DNA from: Lasioglossum baleicum | Lineage: Eukaryota; Arthropoda; Insecta; Hymenoptera; Halictidae | NCBI RefSeq assembly: GCF_051020765.1 | Contig: NC_134940.1 | Span: forward strand, 15,141,712-15,205,711 | Length of the DNA: 64,000 bases | Reading direction: 5' to 3' | In this document: positions 43,051 to 53,984 of the stretch, piece by piece | How the letters are laid out: each line of letters opens with the position of its first letter | Position numbering within the stretch: position 1 is the stretch's first letter | Notes under the pieces: model-generated | The model's input: only the letters and a program-made list of their open reading frames with translations | Database searches by the model: none | What the model was told of the DNA's origin: nothing | Translations under genes and position numbers: made by a program

Positions 43051-44569
43051 GAATTGCTTAGGCCTGTTTGTACAAATCAGGGATCGAAAATCGCTTCTTC
43101 GTGAACTTTTTCGTGGATTCTATCCAAACCGTGGATCATAGAACTTTCTTAAATAATCGTTCTCACAAGGTCCAATGAGAACAGACAAAGGTTCTTGAAA
43201 AATGAAAGCTTTAGTTTGAAGAGAACTTATAAATAGACTGCGAAGTTTATGCATTTATGAGAAACAATGGACACATGGTAAAACAATCTAAGATTTCTAT
43301 CACTTAATTATAACTTGTATTCAATGTATATTAATGAACAATGTATATTATATATACGAACACTTGGTAATACAATTACACACAGTATTCCAATATACAT
43401 GTTGATAACAGAAATATGGAAAAAAAACTGCAATAAAGAAAAATGATTTGCCTATCATTGGGTTTGGCGTGTCGAACCAAATAAAAAGGAGGATATTCAG
43501 GATCTGTGAATTAGGACACCCTGTTATTAAATATTATGGACGTGATGAGTTAGTGAAGCTGCGTCTCGGAGAATGTCGCAGACGGCAATGTAGGAGATTG
43601 AAATATCGTTGAAATTGACCAGGCATTGATCGAGTCTGCGACAACTTTCAACGACGGCATTTAGGGCTACTTGCGTGTTTCCGACCACGATCATATCTGA
43701 CGCGAATTCACCGCAATTGCGTGTATTCCCATCGAGTGTATCGAATTAATTAATGCCCGCCACGCAGCGGTAATGTTTGGCTGGCTAGCCAGAATCATGA
43801 ACCGCGATCCGCTAAGCTGTGTCTATTTTCGATTACATGAGAATCTACTCAAAGCGTCCCCCTTGGTGCAAACCTAATTTCAGAAACGCTCGAGCGCGTC
43901 CCGTTTGATTCTCTTTCTTTCTCTTATCCTGGCGCGTATGTTCGTAAATGCGTCTTAAACTGAAACTGTTGACTCGCAAAAGCAGTTGCGTGCAGTGCCG
44001 TTTACAACGTAAGAATGTTTTATCCATTGTCGTTAATGTGACGCCTGTAATAAACTCTGTGTAATTATTTCTTCCGTCTTGCCTGTTCAATAAAGATTTA
44101 TTTCCGACGACTACGTTAGCTACGTGAAGCAAATAGCATCGACAAGAAGAGGGAACTAAAGGGTGCAATGTCGGTCGCCATTATGGGGCAGCCCTGCTCC
44201 ATTTGTCGTACCGTCGCGTCATCATGAAGTCATATTTCACGACTTATGGTAATTACGTTCTGCCACCCAGAAGTTACGCTCGTACATGTGGAGCAGCATG
44301 CGAGTCTCTTTGTCAAGGTCTATGTATATTTATACATAAATACGCGGCTGGTGTCATACGTGCTATACAGGATGCCCCATAAAATCTTTGGTTTTACGGG
44401 GAACCGTACAGCTCAAGTGCACCATCTCTGTTAAAATAAGTGCTTCTAAATAACTTAACGTTGCGTAATGTCCCAAATTGCAGTTGCAGAACCAAGTACG
44501 TAAGGAAATATGTACAGCAAAGCCTTGATCTAAGGAAAACCCACGAGTTCTGTTTCTTAGATCCTGGGG
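43051..44569. other. Gene-free stretch
   Basis: A family A end lies at about 43,234-43,253 (GACTGCGAAGTTTATGCATT), and CAGGGTGTCC-like ends at about 43,505 (inverted) and 44,367. Nothing else is recognised; the frame 43,845-44,168 has no known motif. Confidence 0.35.
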
Positions 44570-44700
44570 TTCTACTATATTTGTAAACCACTAAATACAG
44601 TTCAAATGATACCGTGTTTAGTGTTATTTTATTCAGAAAAATGCCACAAATACGTAGGTGAAGGTCCCGTAAAAAAATAATGAAGAATAAAGAAGTTTTG
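44570..44700. mobile_element. Palindromic family C, half copy
   Basis: GGGGTTCTACTATATTTGTA, AATGATACCGTGTTTAG, TTCAGAAAAATGCCACAAAT and AATAATGAAGAATAAAGAAG match the right arm of family C (compare 40,340-40,420). No left arm is present. Confidence 0.6.
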
Positions 44701-44774
44701 TAATTGTTTCCGTTTTCTTAGATCGAGACTTCACTCGAATTTGTCCGTTCTGGGCGCTTCAAACAGGTTGTAAA

Positions 44775-45089
44775 ATGTATTCTATAGTATACCTTCTCTT
44801 TCCAGAAATGTTTTTTAACGCGTCTGTCCTCGAGGAGTGTTTCCAGCAGGGTGGAAACGTGCACCGTTGCAAGAAGTGTAGCGAAGAAGAGTGCGGTAAC
44901 GCACGAGGTTATGGCTTCATAGTTGCGAATAAAGACAGAAATTGTTCGAGAGAACTAAAATCTATTTTCTTGGAATTGCCGCGCGTCAAATGCCCTAAGT
45001 GGTTTTGCACGTGTTATGGGGCAGCCTGTAGATGTCCAGCGAGCGTGCACGTGTACGAAATGTATGCACCAACACGTGTGCACGCGTGA
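44775..45089 (+). CDS. Unrecognised cysteine-rich open frame
   Basis: I do not recognise the family. The frame is open over 104 codons, and a pyrimidine-rich TTCTCTTTCCAG at about 44,797-44,808 could be a splice acceptor opening the coding part at residue 12 or so. From there the peptide has ten cysteines, grouped as Cys-x2-Cys-x4-Cys in the middle and a denser Cys-rich C-terminal third, before a TGA. Codon use is mixed rather than AT-biased. Against it: no domain match, no start or signal peptide shown, opposite-strand frames at 44,955-45,534, and repeats on both sides. It may be the last exon of an unseen gene or chance. Confidence 0.22.
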   Translation: MYSIVYLLFPEMFFNASVLEECFQQGGNVHRCKKCSEEECGNARGYGFIVANKDRNCSRELKSIFLELPRVKCPKWFCTCYGAACRCPASVHVYEMYAPTRVHA

Positions 45090-45529
45090 AACAGGAGATG
45101 CACATGAACCTCGGCAGGCAACCAAGCGGATGCGTATTACGGTTTTCAAGGGACGAATTGTAGCTATTTGTTGGTTCAGTGGGGATATCAATCTCCAGTA
45201 TACGGCCCTGACGCCGACACAAATTGTCGCTTCGGATAATACAGTAATACCACGAAACCGACTCTTTTTCGCGTTTACGCGAAAGTCTTTTGCTCGACCG
45301 CTCTTTTCTCGTTTCACGCACCGAGATATCTAACTGGGGGGATGTCGTGCGGCGTGAAATGTTGTTGATTGACAGGCACGATTTTCGTCGACTCTTCTCG
45401 TGCGAACAGCAGGAAGAAGAGCAACAATACAGGGATGTCTCTCTCGATACATGGGATGTACAGGATAGTCGTCGTACTCCGAGAAACATGATACAGTAAA
45501 GTAATACTACTTCGATAACCTCTTTGCCC

Positions 45530-45875
45530 TTCAATGATTATATCGTGGAATTTTCGTCAACGTGTTCCTCGCATTTTTCTGAGTAAAATGAGACCAAACA
45601 TGACATAGTTCGCAGTGTATTATTGCTCGTTGATTATTTAACAGAATTTATAAATGATTGTTTAAATCTGTATTGACGTATACAATGAATCGTGTTGTAT
45701 ATCGCTCACTTCAGATCGAACTGTTCGAACGTGGAACACGTGTTCGGTTAATGGAGATTTAAAAATTGGACAAGTAAATATGAACCAGATAGCGTCGTGT
45801 TTGGTATCATTTCAATCAGGAAAGTGCTACGAACATGCTCGTGAAAATTCCACGAAAAATAATCCAAAAGTTTTG
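45530..45875. mobile_element. Palindromic family C, copy 2
   Basis: The left arm (TCGTGGAATTTTCGTCAACG, TCGCATTTTTCTGAGTAAAA, GAGACCAAACATGACATAGT) is mirrored by the right arm (GTCGTGTTTGGTATCATTTC, AATCAGGAAAGTGCTACGAA, TGAAAATTCCACGA). The central part includes TTCGGTTAATGGAG, a decayed version of the inner GATTATCCGAAC motif of other copies. Confidence 0.7.
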
Positions 45876-46620
45876 TCAATATTTGTGTTACTGACCGATA
45901 AAGCCTTTTCGAACATTGTCGAATAAAAAATGTGTATTTTCATAGTTCACGAGTCGACTGGCAATCTTTACAAGCATCTACACAGGGACCAAATAAATAT
46001 TTCTTGTAATAACCTTATCGAAAGTAAAACACTGACATCCTCAACGTGTGTGAGAAAAGAATCTAGAATTGTATTCCGAGATACGCATAAGAAGTGTTTA
46101 TAGTGTGTCTCGCCCGCGTGTAGAAAATATTCGAAAAATTGAAAATTCCTCTGAGAAGATCGCAGTGCAGGTCAAGCATGTCGACATGGTAATGTTACAA
46201 TGCTTCCACAGTGGCGACCTATTCAAGGACAAGTGTAAATACGCTGAAATCCCTTGCCGCTGTATCGTTGCCAGCACGGTAGCCAGCAAAAGATCGTAAA
46301 ATGATTTACAGGAAGCGTACATGTGGAATTCACCACCTCCGCGAAGATTTCCGTGCATAAAACGATGAGAGAGGGAGATAGAATACGACGACCGCCATTA
46401 CGAGAGTGCCGCGACGATATTCCTACATTGGAAAGCGTCACTTGTGTGTCCTTTACGACCGCGGAAAGCTCATATTTGCAATGCTCCTCGGTCCCGCTTT
46501 ATTCGCACGCTCCATAAAGCACGCGCGAATCATCGAGACAGCTGCCTGCTGGATTCTTTCTTTTCATCCTGCGCTAGTTTCTCTTAGCAGTCACAGCCCG
46601 TGACTTTGCTATTGATCGAA
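45876..46620. other. Gene-free stretch
   Basis: Overlapping frames of 60-90 codons on both strands (46,069-46,603) show no known motif. No repeat is recognised. Confidence 0.3.
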
Positions 46621-47625
46621 ATGAATGATATCCCTCGGAATTGTCCTAGCGGCCCTTTTAATTCCATAAACACCTGGACGGGGCACGAATTCAGGGGAAG
46701 AAGTTACCGCTCCCTACTCCTGAGCTCTCCCACTCTTGGGCCCTCCCCACTCCTGAGTTGGGGAAAGTAGGAGGGTATAGAAAGCACGATAGGGGCAGTA
46801 TGAAATAGTCGATAGTGGGGGGACCGGTGTATTGGTGGAGGGGGTCGCGAAACATCAGCGGCCAAGAAAGGGGTTGTCCTCGATCTCAGCGGAATGAATG
46901 ATACACCTCGGAATTTTCCTAGTGGCCTTTTAACTCCATAAACACGTGGAGGGAGCACGAATCGAGGTGAAGAAGTTACTTCTCCCTACTCCTGAGCTCT
47001 CCCACTCCTGGGCCCTCCCCACTGCTGAGTTGGGGAGAGTAGGAGGGTATAGAAAGCACGATAGGGGCAGTATGAAATAGTCGATAGTGGGGGAACCGGT
47101 GTATTGGTGGAGGGGGTCGCGAAACATCAGCGGCCAAGAAGGGGGTTGTCCTCGATCTCAGCGGAATGAATGATACACCTCGCAATTTTCCTAGTGGCCT
47201 TTTAACTCCATAAACACGTGGAGGGAGCACGAATCGAGGTGAAGAAGTTACTTCTCCCTACTCCTGAGCTCTCCCACTCCTGAGTTGGGGAGAGTAGGAG
47301 GGTATATGCTTGAGCCCAAATAAGAGAAGGTACTTACTAGCCGACGAATTAAGACTCTACTGCGCATATGACTCTAATGGAACTCGCTCATTGGCTAATC
47401 CCCCTACTCGCACTCCGCCGACCACGCGATCATTGGCTGACGCCATGAATTTCATGGCTGACGCGCAACAACATGCGCAGAACAAGTACCTTCTTATTTA
47501 GGCCCAAGTATAGAAAGTACGATAGGGGCAGTATGAAATAGTCGATAGTGGGGGAACCGGTGTATTAGTGGAGGGGGTCGCGAATCAGCGGAGAAGAAGG
47601 GAGTTGCCCTCGATCAGCAGAGCCA
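46621..47625. repeat. 272-bp tandem array of family B sequence
   Basis: ATGAATGAT marks unit starts at 46,621, 46,894 and 47,166 (period about 272). Each unit carries GCACGAAT, CCCTACTCCTGAGCTCTCCC, GTAGGAGGGTATAGAAAG, CACGATAGGGGCAGTATGAA and GACCGGTGTATTGGTGGAGG, the interior of family B. The third unit is broken by a 202-bp insertion. Minus-strand frames at 46,704-46,958 and 46,976-47,230 encode almost the same peptide because they lie in successive units; they are not separate genes. Confidence 0.92.
47307..47508. mobile_element. 202-bp MITE inserted in the tandem array
   Basis: CTTGAGCCCAAATAAGAG, then AAGGTACTT, at the left is mirrored by AAGTACCTTCTTATTTAGG, CCCAAG at the right. TATA flanks both sides (47,303-47,306 and 47,509-47,512), while uninterrupted units read GGGTATAGAAAG. 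The site therefore gained the element plus a TATA (or TA) duplication. The interior is GC-richer and has a frame with no known motif. Confidence 0.88.
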
Positions 47626-48300
47626 TCAAGCTTGATCTTACATTTTTGCAAGGAGAAACAGAGTCCCTTCTTTCTGATCACACCTCGTATATCACGTTGT
47701 CGCGTTTCTAGATCGCGAGTGGTCTTTGTCTGTTCATTGAATTTATGTAAATGAACTTCGACAGAGGTACGCGAGATCATCACCGGATGATCTCCAGACC
47801 CATCATTATCTTACAAGCTGTATTTATATCTTAATTTACGTGACAATGCGCCCACACTTTTTGTATGCAAAGCAGACACGGGACACGAGATACGGTAATA
47901 GCGACTTATGCGGTCCGAAGCAAGACTTCGCGGCCGTGTACAATGAGCCGGCGCTGAGGTAGGCGTTCGTTGCAGTGTTCAACGGCACCCACATTGTTCC
48001 TTCGAACTACTGCTAAACAATGTACGATCGTTTTATTCTTCATCAACGCTTCCTTGTGATCACGTGTACTTATGGACGCTCGTTTCCGTGATACGTTAAG
48101 CTACATGCGGTTGCAGCTTACAATAGATAGACATAGACACCGCGACAATACTATATGGCACTGGCAGGAAACTATAGAAACCTATGTTATGTGCAGAGCT
48201 TGTGAACCGTTACGATATCGGTTTCGGGTCTTGAACGAATTACAAAAAACCTTCACTATGTAGAACAGTTATGGAGGGTCTACATCTCAAACTATACTAG
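47626..48300. other. Gene-free stretch
   Basis: No gene or repeat recognised. A 63-codon plus frame at 48,072-48,263 is unremarkable. Confidence 0.35.
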
Positions 48301-48301
48301 C

Positions 48302-48474
48302 AGACTGCGGATTTTATGCGTTTATAGAGCTGAAACGAGGTTGGTGCTGTTTTGAACGGTATGAGGGGAACTTCGATATATTATTTCCGATTTACTAAGA
48401 TCGTTAAATAAAAAAGAAATTTTTACCTTTGCCTCTTGCAATTGCTCCAAACCATTTTACAATAGATCAGCTTC
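48302..48474 (+). mobile_element. MITE family A, right end lost
   Basis: GACTGCGGATTTTATGCGTT starts the copy, and the interior TTCGATATATTATTTCC matches the 33.5 kb copy (ACCAACATACCATTTCC region). CTTTGCCTCTTGCAATTGCT follows. The expected right terminus is missing, and the Tc1-like MITE begins where it should be. Confidence 0.6.
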
Positions 48475-48476
48475 TA

Positions 48477-48714
48477 AACTACTGTGTAAAAGAAAGAAGA
48501 AAGGAAGAAGAAAAGCGTAAAAAATCAAATAAAAACACAGTGAATTTCTCTCAGAACTATTCAATTAAACAGCGGTATCCTTTTTCAAAATTTACTGTGT
48601 TCTTATTTGATTTGCAATAAATCAATCATTGCACAATACAATTTCTACATAAAGATATTGTTTGTCATTATATCTTATAATTATACTGGGTGCTTCTTTC
48701 TTTTGCACAGTAGC
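48477..48714. mobile_element. Tc1-like MITE, copy 2 (238 bp)
   Basis: AACTACTGTGTAAAAGAAAG at the left and GCTTCTTTCTTTTGCACAGT at the right, with TA on both sides (48,475-48,476 and 48,715-48,716). It is homologous to 38,109-38,404, sharing AAAGCGTAAAAAATCAAATA and AATCAATCATTGCACAATAC. It lacks the AT-rich expansion near the right end. Confidence 0.83.
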
Positions 48715-49194
48715 GTACGTCAGTTCTATAACTGTAACATTTTTCTGGAGGTTCCTAGTTCAGCTTCTACATCAGTTCTATAACTGTCACTTTTTTCTAT
48801 ACTAAATTTTCTATACATTTTTGCATATAATATTGTATAGAAACATTACATGCAACTTCGATCTAACTTTTCGATAACTTTTAACGAAATAAGTTTATTG
48901 TTATGTTGTGCGCGCAAACTTCTTAATGATTGTTAAAGGAAATTCAAAGGAAAACTAGTTTCCCTATAATATCAATAAGTTTACTTAATACTATAAGTTA
49001 CTATCTCTAAGCGATTAATACAATTTGGATGATATTCACTTGTTTAATTATCCTGATTATCTCGATTATCCCGAACTGGCATCTGAACTCTCTTCTGCTT
49101 TTTCAGTGAAGATTTAATTTAGCACTGTATAACTGGTCTATTATCTATTACTATTACATACAGCAACTATGTGCTTTTTAATGATTATCTTATA

Positions 49195-49545
49195 AAACTT
49201 TCACAAAACACATTCGTGATATTTCTCTGATTAAAATGAGTCCGAACACGATAGGATTCGGATCACATTTACTCGTTTAATTCGCGATAAGGTAAAACAT
49301 CGATTATCCCAACTACTGATTCAATCGTGACTGGTTGGTACAGTGAATCACGTTGTACATATATGGATTGTTTTACATTGAACTGTAAAATGAACGCAAA
49401 TGAATTTAGAAACCTTCGGTTCGGATAATCGAGGTTCTACTGAATCGTGGATTGAACAGGTGAATATTATCGGAATTGTATCGTGTTTGGACTCGTTTGA
49501 ACCATAAAGCTATCACGAAAATGTAGGTAAAAGTTTCATAAGGAA
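49195..49545. mobile_element. Palindromic family C, copy 3
   Basis: The outer arms (TTATAAAACTTTCACAAAAC, ACATTCGTGATATTTCTCTG, AAAATGAGTCCGAACACGAT and their right-hand inverses) surround an inner inverted pair, CATCGATTATCC at about 49,299 and TTCGGATAATCGAGGTTCTA at about 49,420. The inner pair resembles pogo-type ends. Confidence 0.72.
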
Positions 49546-50535
49546 AAAGTTATACGAAAGTTATATTATACATATAATATCAAGGAATAGCATCCGCACA
49601 CGATATGAACGGCATATTTCGCTCGGAAAGTTTTCGCGTACATTGAGACATTGAGGCGTATTCCGCGAGTAATTTCGCCACGAGGGGAGTCGAATAATTG
49701 TCACGTTGTATCGCGATAGGGGTGAGAATAAATTCGCTCGTAAGTATAAAGTAACATGGCAAACATGTTGCCGCGGTCGATGCTCACCGGGCATTAATTA
49801 AATATCACTTCTAGGAAGGGCATTCCTAGTAGACTTGTATACGCACCGCGGCAAGAATAATAATCACCGGGGAATAATAACACCGTGGCTCGGACGATAA
49901 CGCTCTCTTTATCTCGCGCTCCGAACCCCCCGCTGAGATTGCTCGCGGTGAAGTTGCACGCAATTGCTCGCGTATCACTTGACGAACTGCATACTTCATC
50001 GTAATAATTATCTCGCTAGATCGCGTGAGCACACTTGTAATACATAGAGCTGTTACAGCCCTCGGCAAAAGCGAGTCGAGCATCGCCCGGATCGAATGCT
50101 CGAACCGAGACTCTCCGATCCATTCGAGTAGCTACAACAAATTCAATCCGACGGGAATTATTTGAATTAACTGGAGACTTAGTGTGTCCCTGGGCGATGC
50201 TAACCTGAAGTCTGGTATAACTCTTTCAGCCGTTGCCCAGAGACACGCAGCCAACGAAAGAATGCAAATTACTCTGACAGAATATAAATTCAAAAGTCTG
50301 AGAAGTGGTGAAGCGGTAATACTATTATTTGTATTATTTATTCCACGTATTGAAAACTAATTTATACGAGAAATTGTACGGTACTATAATGTGGCTACAA
50401 ATCACTTTTTTATAGGTGGTGGTGCTCCAAAGATTTCAAGGTCTCACCCCCTCCACTTTCTTAAATGGAATCGTGATATATCGAGGAGCATTGACTGATG
50501 TACAAGAAAGGACGCCATTTAAGAAAGTGGAGGAG
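49546..50535. other. Gene-free stretch with a small palindrome
   Basis: No gene recognised. Near the right edge CTCCACTTTCTTAAATGG (about 50,451) is mirrored by CCATTTAAGAAAGTGGAG (about 50,515), a short inverted repeat that ends right where the dispersed repeat begins. Confidence 0.4.
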
Positions 50536-50795
50536 TGAAACGTAAATCAAGTTACAAATGCGATAGAGTTTAATTATATTAAACAGCCAAATAGCACAAC
50601 ATTTTCCGATCTCTTTCGTAATAACTGGATTTCATGAATTTATGTCAGAAATTAATAGGTGTCATTGAAAACTGTAAGAACATTACAAGAATTTACACGA
50701 GTTACATTGCTTACAATCTATTAAACATATTAAGACAGAAATTAATCGTCTATTTCCGTCCAGTTTGTTGCAATTCAGCCGGATCATTTTTATAT
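50536..50795 (+). repeat. Dispersed ~260-bp repeat, copy 2
   Basis: Same sequence and orientation as 4,697-4,965, with scattered substitutions, such as GCGATAGAGTTT for GCAATAGAGTTT. No coding capacity. The class is unknown. Confidence 0.8.
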
Positions 50796-51031
50796 TGCTT
50801 AAAATAATAATAACCAAGTTTCATCTCATGGGTTTCGATTACTACTTAAAAGCAATAAAAGTTTCAATGATTATACTTGATAAGTATTCGTTTTATACAA
50901 GTAGTTATCGAACCTCGGAATGACTACCTAAAAGTTTCGAAAAGATACTTATAAGTACTTCGATGTTGAAAGTAATCGAAACTATCACAAGCAGTACTCG
51001 AATCTTGGAAATCAGAACTGCATAGTAGATT

Positions 51032-51631
51032 TTAAGCACTTTCTTGATTAAATTCGTAACTATTTAAGAATAATATTTCATTTACAATATTTGGTTTTAT
51101 CCTATTCCTTTTTTTATCCATGATATTTCCTGCTATTGAGAAAACTCTTTCTGAAGGCACAGAAGTGACCATTGTACAAAGATAGTCACGTGCAATTTTT
51201 GATAAAATGGGGTACTTGATTGAATTTTCACGCCAAAATAATAACGGGTCTTCTTTGCGTTCTAAATATTGCGATTTTAGATCATTTTCCACTTCCAACA
51301 CAGCAGACGATCGGATAGGTATCGTATTATTTGTAATTGCTATTTCATTGTCAAAGGATGACCAAATTGATAATTCGCTGTTGTGCCGATTTTCGGACAT
51401 CCGCGTCTGTGAACTATCACATGTTGTAGATGAATTATCATTATTAATATAATTAGTGGCTATATCAGTCAAGGCATCCCGTGCTCGAGGGATAGATTCA
51501 TCTTTAGAAAAAGCTAATGTTTTGAACCGTGGATCCAATAATGCAGTTAACATGTACAAATGATTGTTCTCGACATCGCCTAGATAATGTTCGATATAAT
51601 ATATCAGTTTTTGTCGCAAAGTACATTCCAA
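51032..51631 (-). pseudogene. hAT transposase, C-terminal part (199 codons)
   Basis: This is the best protein match in the window. Near residues 28-40 is LTALLDPRFKTLAF, the leucine-rich LDPRFK signature of hAT transposases. Residues about 140-190 (YPILSKIARDYLCTMVTSVP, then SERVFSIAGNIMDKKRNRI) are the hAT C-terminal dimerisation region, which ends normally at a stop. Transposases of this family usually exceed 550 residues. The zinc-finger N-terminus and most of the RNase H-like core are missing, and stops lie just upstream, so it is a 5'-truncated relic. The opposite-strand frame at 51,207-51,452 is a shadow. Confidence 0.88.
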
Positions 51632-51937
51632 ACTACAATCATCGGTAGAAGCATGTAAAATTATGAGACCCCGTTTTCTCCCTCATCTCCACAGCGTGTT
51701 TACAAAAAAAAAAGTAAACAGACGCCGCGCCGGAACAGCCTTACGTTGCCACGGAGCGTGCAAGAATACGGAAATTCGTAACGACATTCATAAAAATTTC
51801 GAAAGTTTCGAAACTGTTCGACCAAGATTCGAGTATACTTGCAAGTATTATTTACGTTTACCACAGTACTTGTAAAGGGTTCGAAACTGTCTGGCAAAGG
51901 TTCCAGTATACTTGGGAGTACTATTTTTTTTCGAAGT

Positions 51938-52485
51938 ACTTATAGAGACTACAATTAATATTATCGGCGCACTGGTTCCATCAATTGGAAAATAAGCAAA
52001 TTTGCAAAAATATCACATGAAATTTAATTCAACGTGTTTCGGTCTCAATTCAGACCATTTTCAAGAATAGAAAATTTCCGTAATTGCGTCTGTAAGAATT
52101 AATCAAAGACATTTTACATGGTTAGGCAACCGTGTTTTCACACGAGCAGAAAGTAAAAGTGTGTAAAAACTCACATGCTTATAAAAATGTATTAATTTAA
52201 ATTCTTAAGGGTTATGGAACAACGTGTTGGCTCCATGCTGGTGACATGTGGACTGGGTAAACCGTGAAGATTTGAACTGAAAACGAATCGAAGAACAAAG
52301 ATCTCTGTATTCGCCAATCGATAAATGGCGCCAAATATGAATCTTTTGAACTCACTCAAGCACAACTGCAGTTGTTGAAATACCAATATGAAAATTGGTA
52401 CTTTGATCGAACCAGTGCGCCGATAACATTAATTGTAGTTTAAACAATTGTCGATCGAGATTCAGAGAACTGTTACTTATAGAGA
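51938..52485. mobile_element. Penelope-like palindrome, third copy, with target duplication
   Basis: ACTTATAGAGA at 51,938-51,948 and 52,475-52,485 is an exact 11-bp target duplication. The left arm starts directly at it with CTACAATTAATATTATCGGC and GCACTGGTTCCATC. The right arm ends with GATCGAACCAGTGCGCCGAT and AACATTAATTGTAG, then a 36-nt tail (52,439-52,474) before the second target copy. On the minus strand about 52,040-52,075 reads CTTGAAAATGGTCTG, AATTGAGACCGAAACACG, again a stem-II-like hairpin followed by GAAAC. It sits inside the hAT relic, so it inserted later. No coding region. Confidence 0.65.
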
Positions 52486-52543
52486 GTTTGAATTCCATCA
52501 ATCAAGGTTCGAACCTGTTTTGGAGGTACTTGATCCCATCCCT

Positions 52544-53290
52544 AATTATAGTCCTTTTCCACTTAGAGTTGAACGGTATCAAAAGGGGCACATATTTTTC
52601 ATCAAGTTATTTTGCAACGAGGCACGTTACATCATCGTTAGTGTAGATTTACAACAGGATAAAAACGATTTTGACTGAGAAGTATTATTTATTCGCACAC
52701 GAAATAGGTTCCACACGCAAATAAGGCATTTTAATTGTGGCAATAATTTTCGTCGACCAGTTTCTTGTCTAAGCGCCCGCAACAATGTATCATACACCTG
52801 AACCTGGTGAAGGATATAATTGGGGCTGGTTTTCGTTCGTTTGAGAGATAGCAATCGCCGTGCGACGATGTGCGAAAGTGAGGAGATGTTTCTAAACGAA
52901 TAAATAAAGATGATAATAAAGAACAAGTGTGAATAGACAAGGATAACAGGAGGGAAAGGAAGAATATTGCAGCTTTCGGAAAAAGGAGACGTCGTCAGTC
53001 ATAATAGCTGTCTACCCTTCTCACGATCCCTCCACTCTGATGGCATTAAAGTGCTAATCCCTGTATTATTTTTATAATACGCTAATGTCGGGATATTCAA
53101 ACAAATTGAATACAGAACATATCGCTTTCGGTAGAACAACGGGCTTCTTCAAGCAGTTAATCCTATTTAGAAATTTCGTGGAATTTCCGACACACTGAGC
53201 TACATGAAATTGTATCATAGAGCAGCGGCGGCTTTCAATATACTTTCAATCCTTATTAAATACAAACAGCGGCGTGTACTAGAATAAACT
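52544..53290. other. Gene-free stretch
   Basis: No gene or repeat recognised. Frames at 52,627-52,940 on the minus strand are chance frames in two phases. Confidence 0.35.
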
Positions 53291-53291
53291 A

Positions 53292-53984
53292 ATTGAAGCG
53301 TTTCGGAGCTATTCATTCCGGGCCCGTAATTTAGAGCAAAGTTGGTTCGCGATAAGTCGACTTATTGTTAGAAAAGAGAGAATTTCATACGAAGCGAAAG
53401 CTCTAATGTGCTAGCGATTTAAATTCAATTTATTCGATCTTTTTATGTATCTCGATGTTGAGTTAATCTAACGAGAATTTAATTAATTCAATAACCATTT
53501 ACAAAACACAGTAGTGCATCAAACAATCATCGCTCTCGTTGAGGGAGAGGACAATTATTTAGTTTGTTATACTAGGCTGTTGCTAAGCAAATGTTTGTTA
53601 ATAAGTTGTTTGTAAATAAACTAATTAGCGTCCGTTTGCTCTAGCATTCAAATTGGAGCGTTTCGGAGCTATTCGTTCCGGACCCGTAATTTCGAGCAAA
53701 GTTGGTTCGCGATAAGTCGACTTATTGTTAGAAACGAGAGAATTTCATACGAAGCGAAAGCTCTAATGTGCTAGCGATTTAAATTCAATTTATTCGATCT
53801 TTTTATGTATCTCGATGTTGAGTTAATCTAACGAGAATTTAATTAATTCAATAACCATTTACAAACACAGTACATAGTGCATGAAACAATCATCGTTCTC
53901 GTTGAGGGAGAGGACAATTATTTAGTTTGTTATACTAGGCTGTTGCTAAACAAATTTTTGTTAATAAGTTGTTTGTAAATAAAA
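53292..53984 (+). repeat. Tandem duplication, two units of ~335 bp
   Basis: GCGTTTCGGAGCTATTC begins two near-identical stretches, one from about 53,297 and one from about 53,657, each ending GTTGTTTGTAAATAAA. About 25 bp separate them. They differ by few bases (for example GGGCCCGTAATTTAG versus GGACCCGTAATTTCG), suggesting a fairly recent duplication. No coding capacity and no terminal repeats. Confidence 0.92.

Larger units (their letters stand above)
50830..52543 (-). mobile_element. Degraded hAT element
   Basis: The right side, read on the minus strand from 52,543, begins AGGGATGGGATCAAGTACCT, a hAT-type start. Subterminal AAGTACTT and TTCGAA motifs are repeated on both flanks (50,880-50,970 and 51,790-51,945). 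The C-terminal transposase piece lies between. The left terminus near 50,830 is approximate. A Penelope-like palindrome of 526 bp is inserted at 51,949-52,474. Confidence 0.65.

Noticed and set aside
44995..45534. 179-codon minus frame
   Set aside because: Rich in serine, arginine and cysteine without a pattern, and it overlaps other open frames. Nothing supports coding.
46704..47230. Two nearly identical 84-codon minus frames resembling a duplicated gene
   Set aside because: They lie at the same place in successive 272-bp tandem units and cross their boundaries. The duplication is of noncoding MITE sequence.
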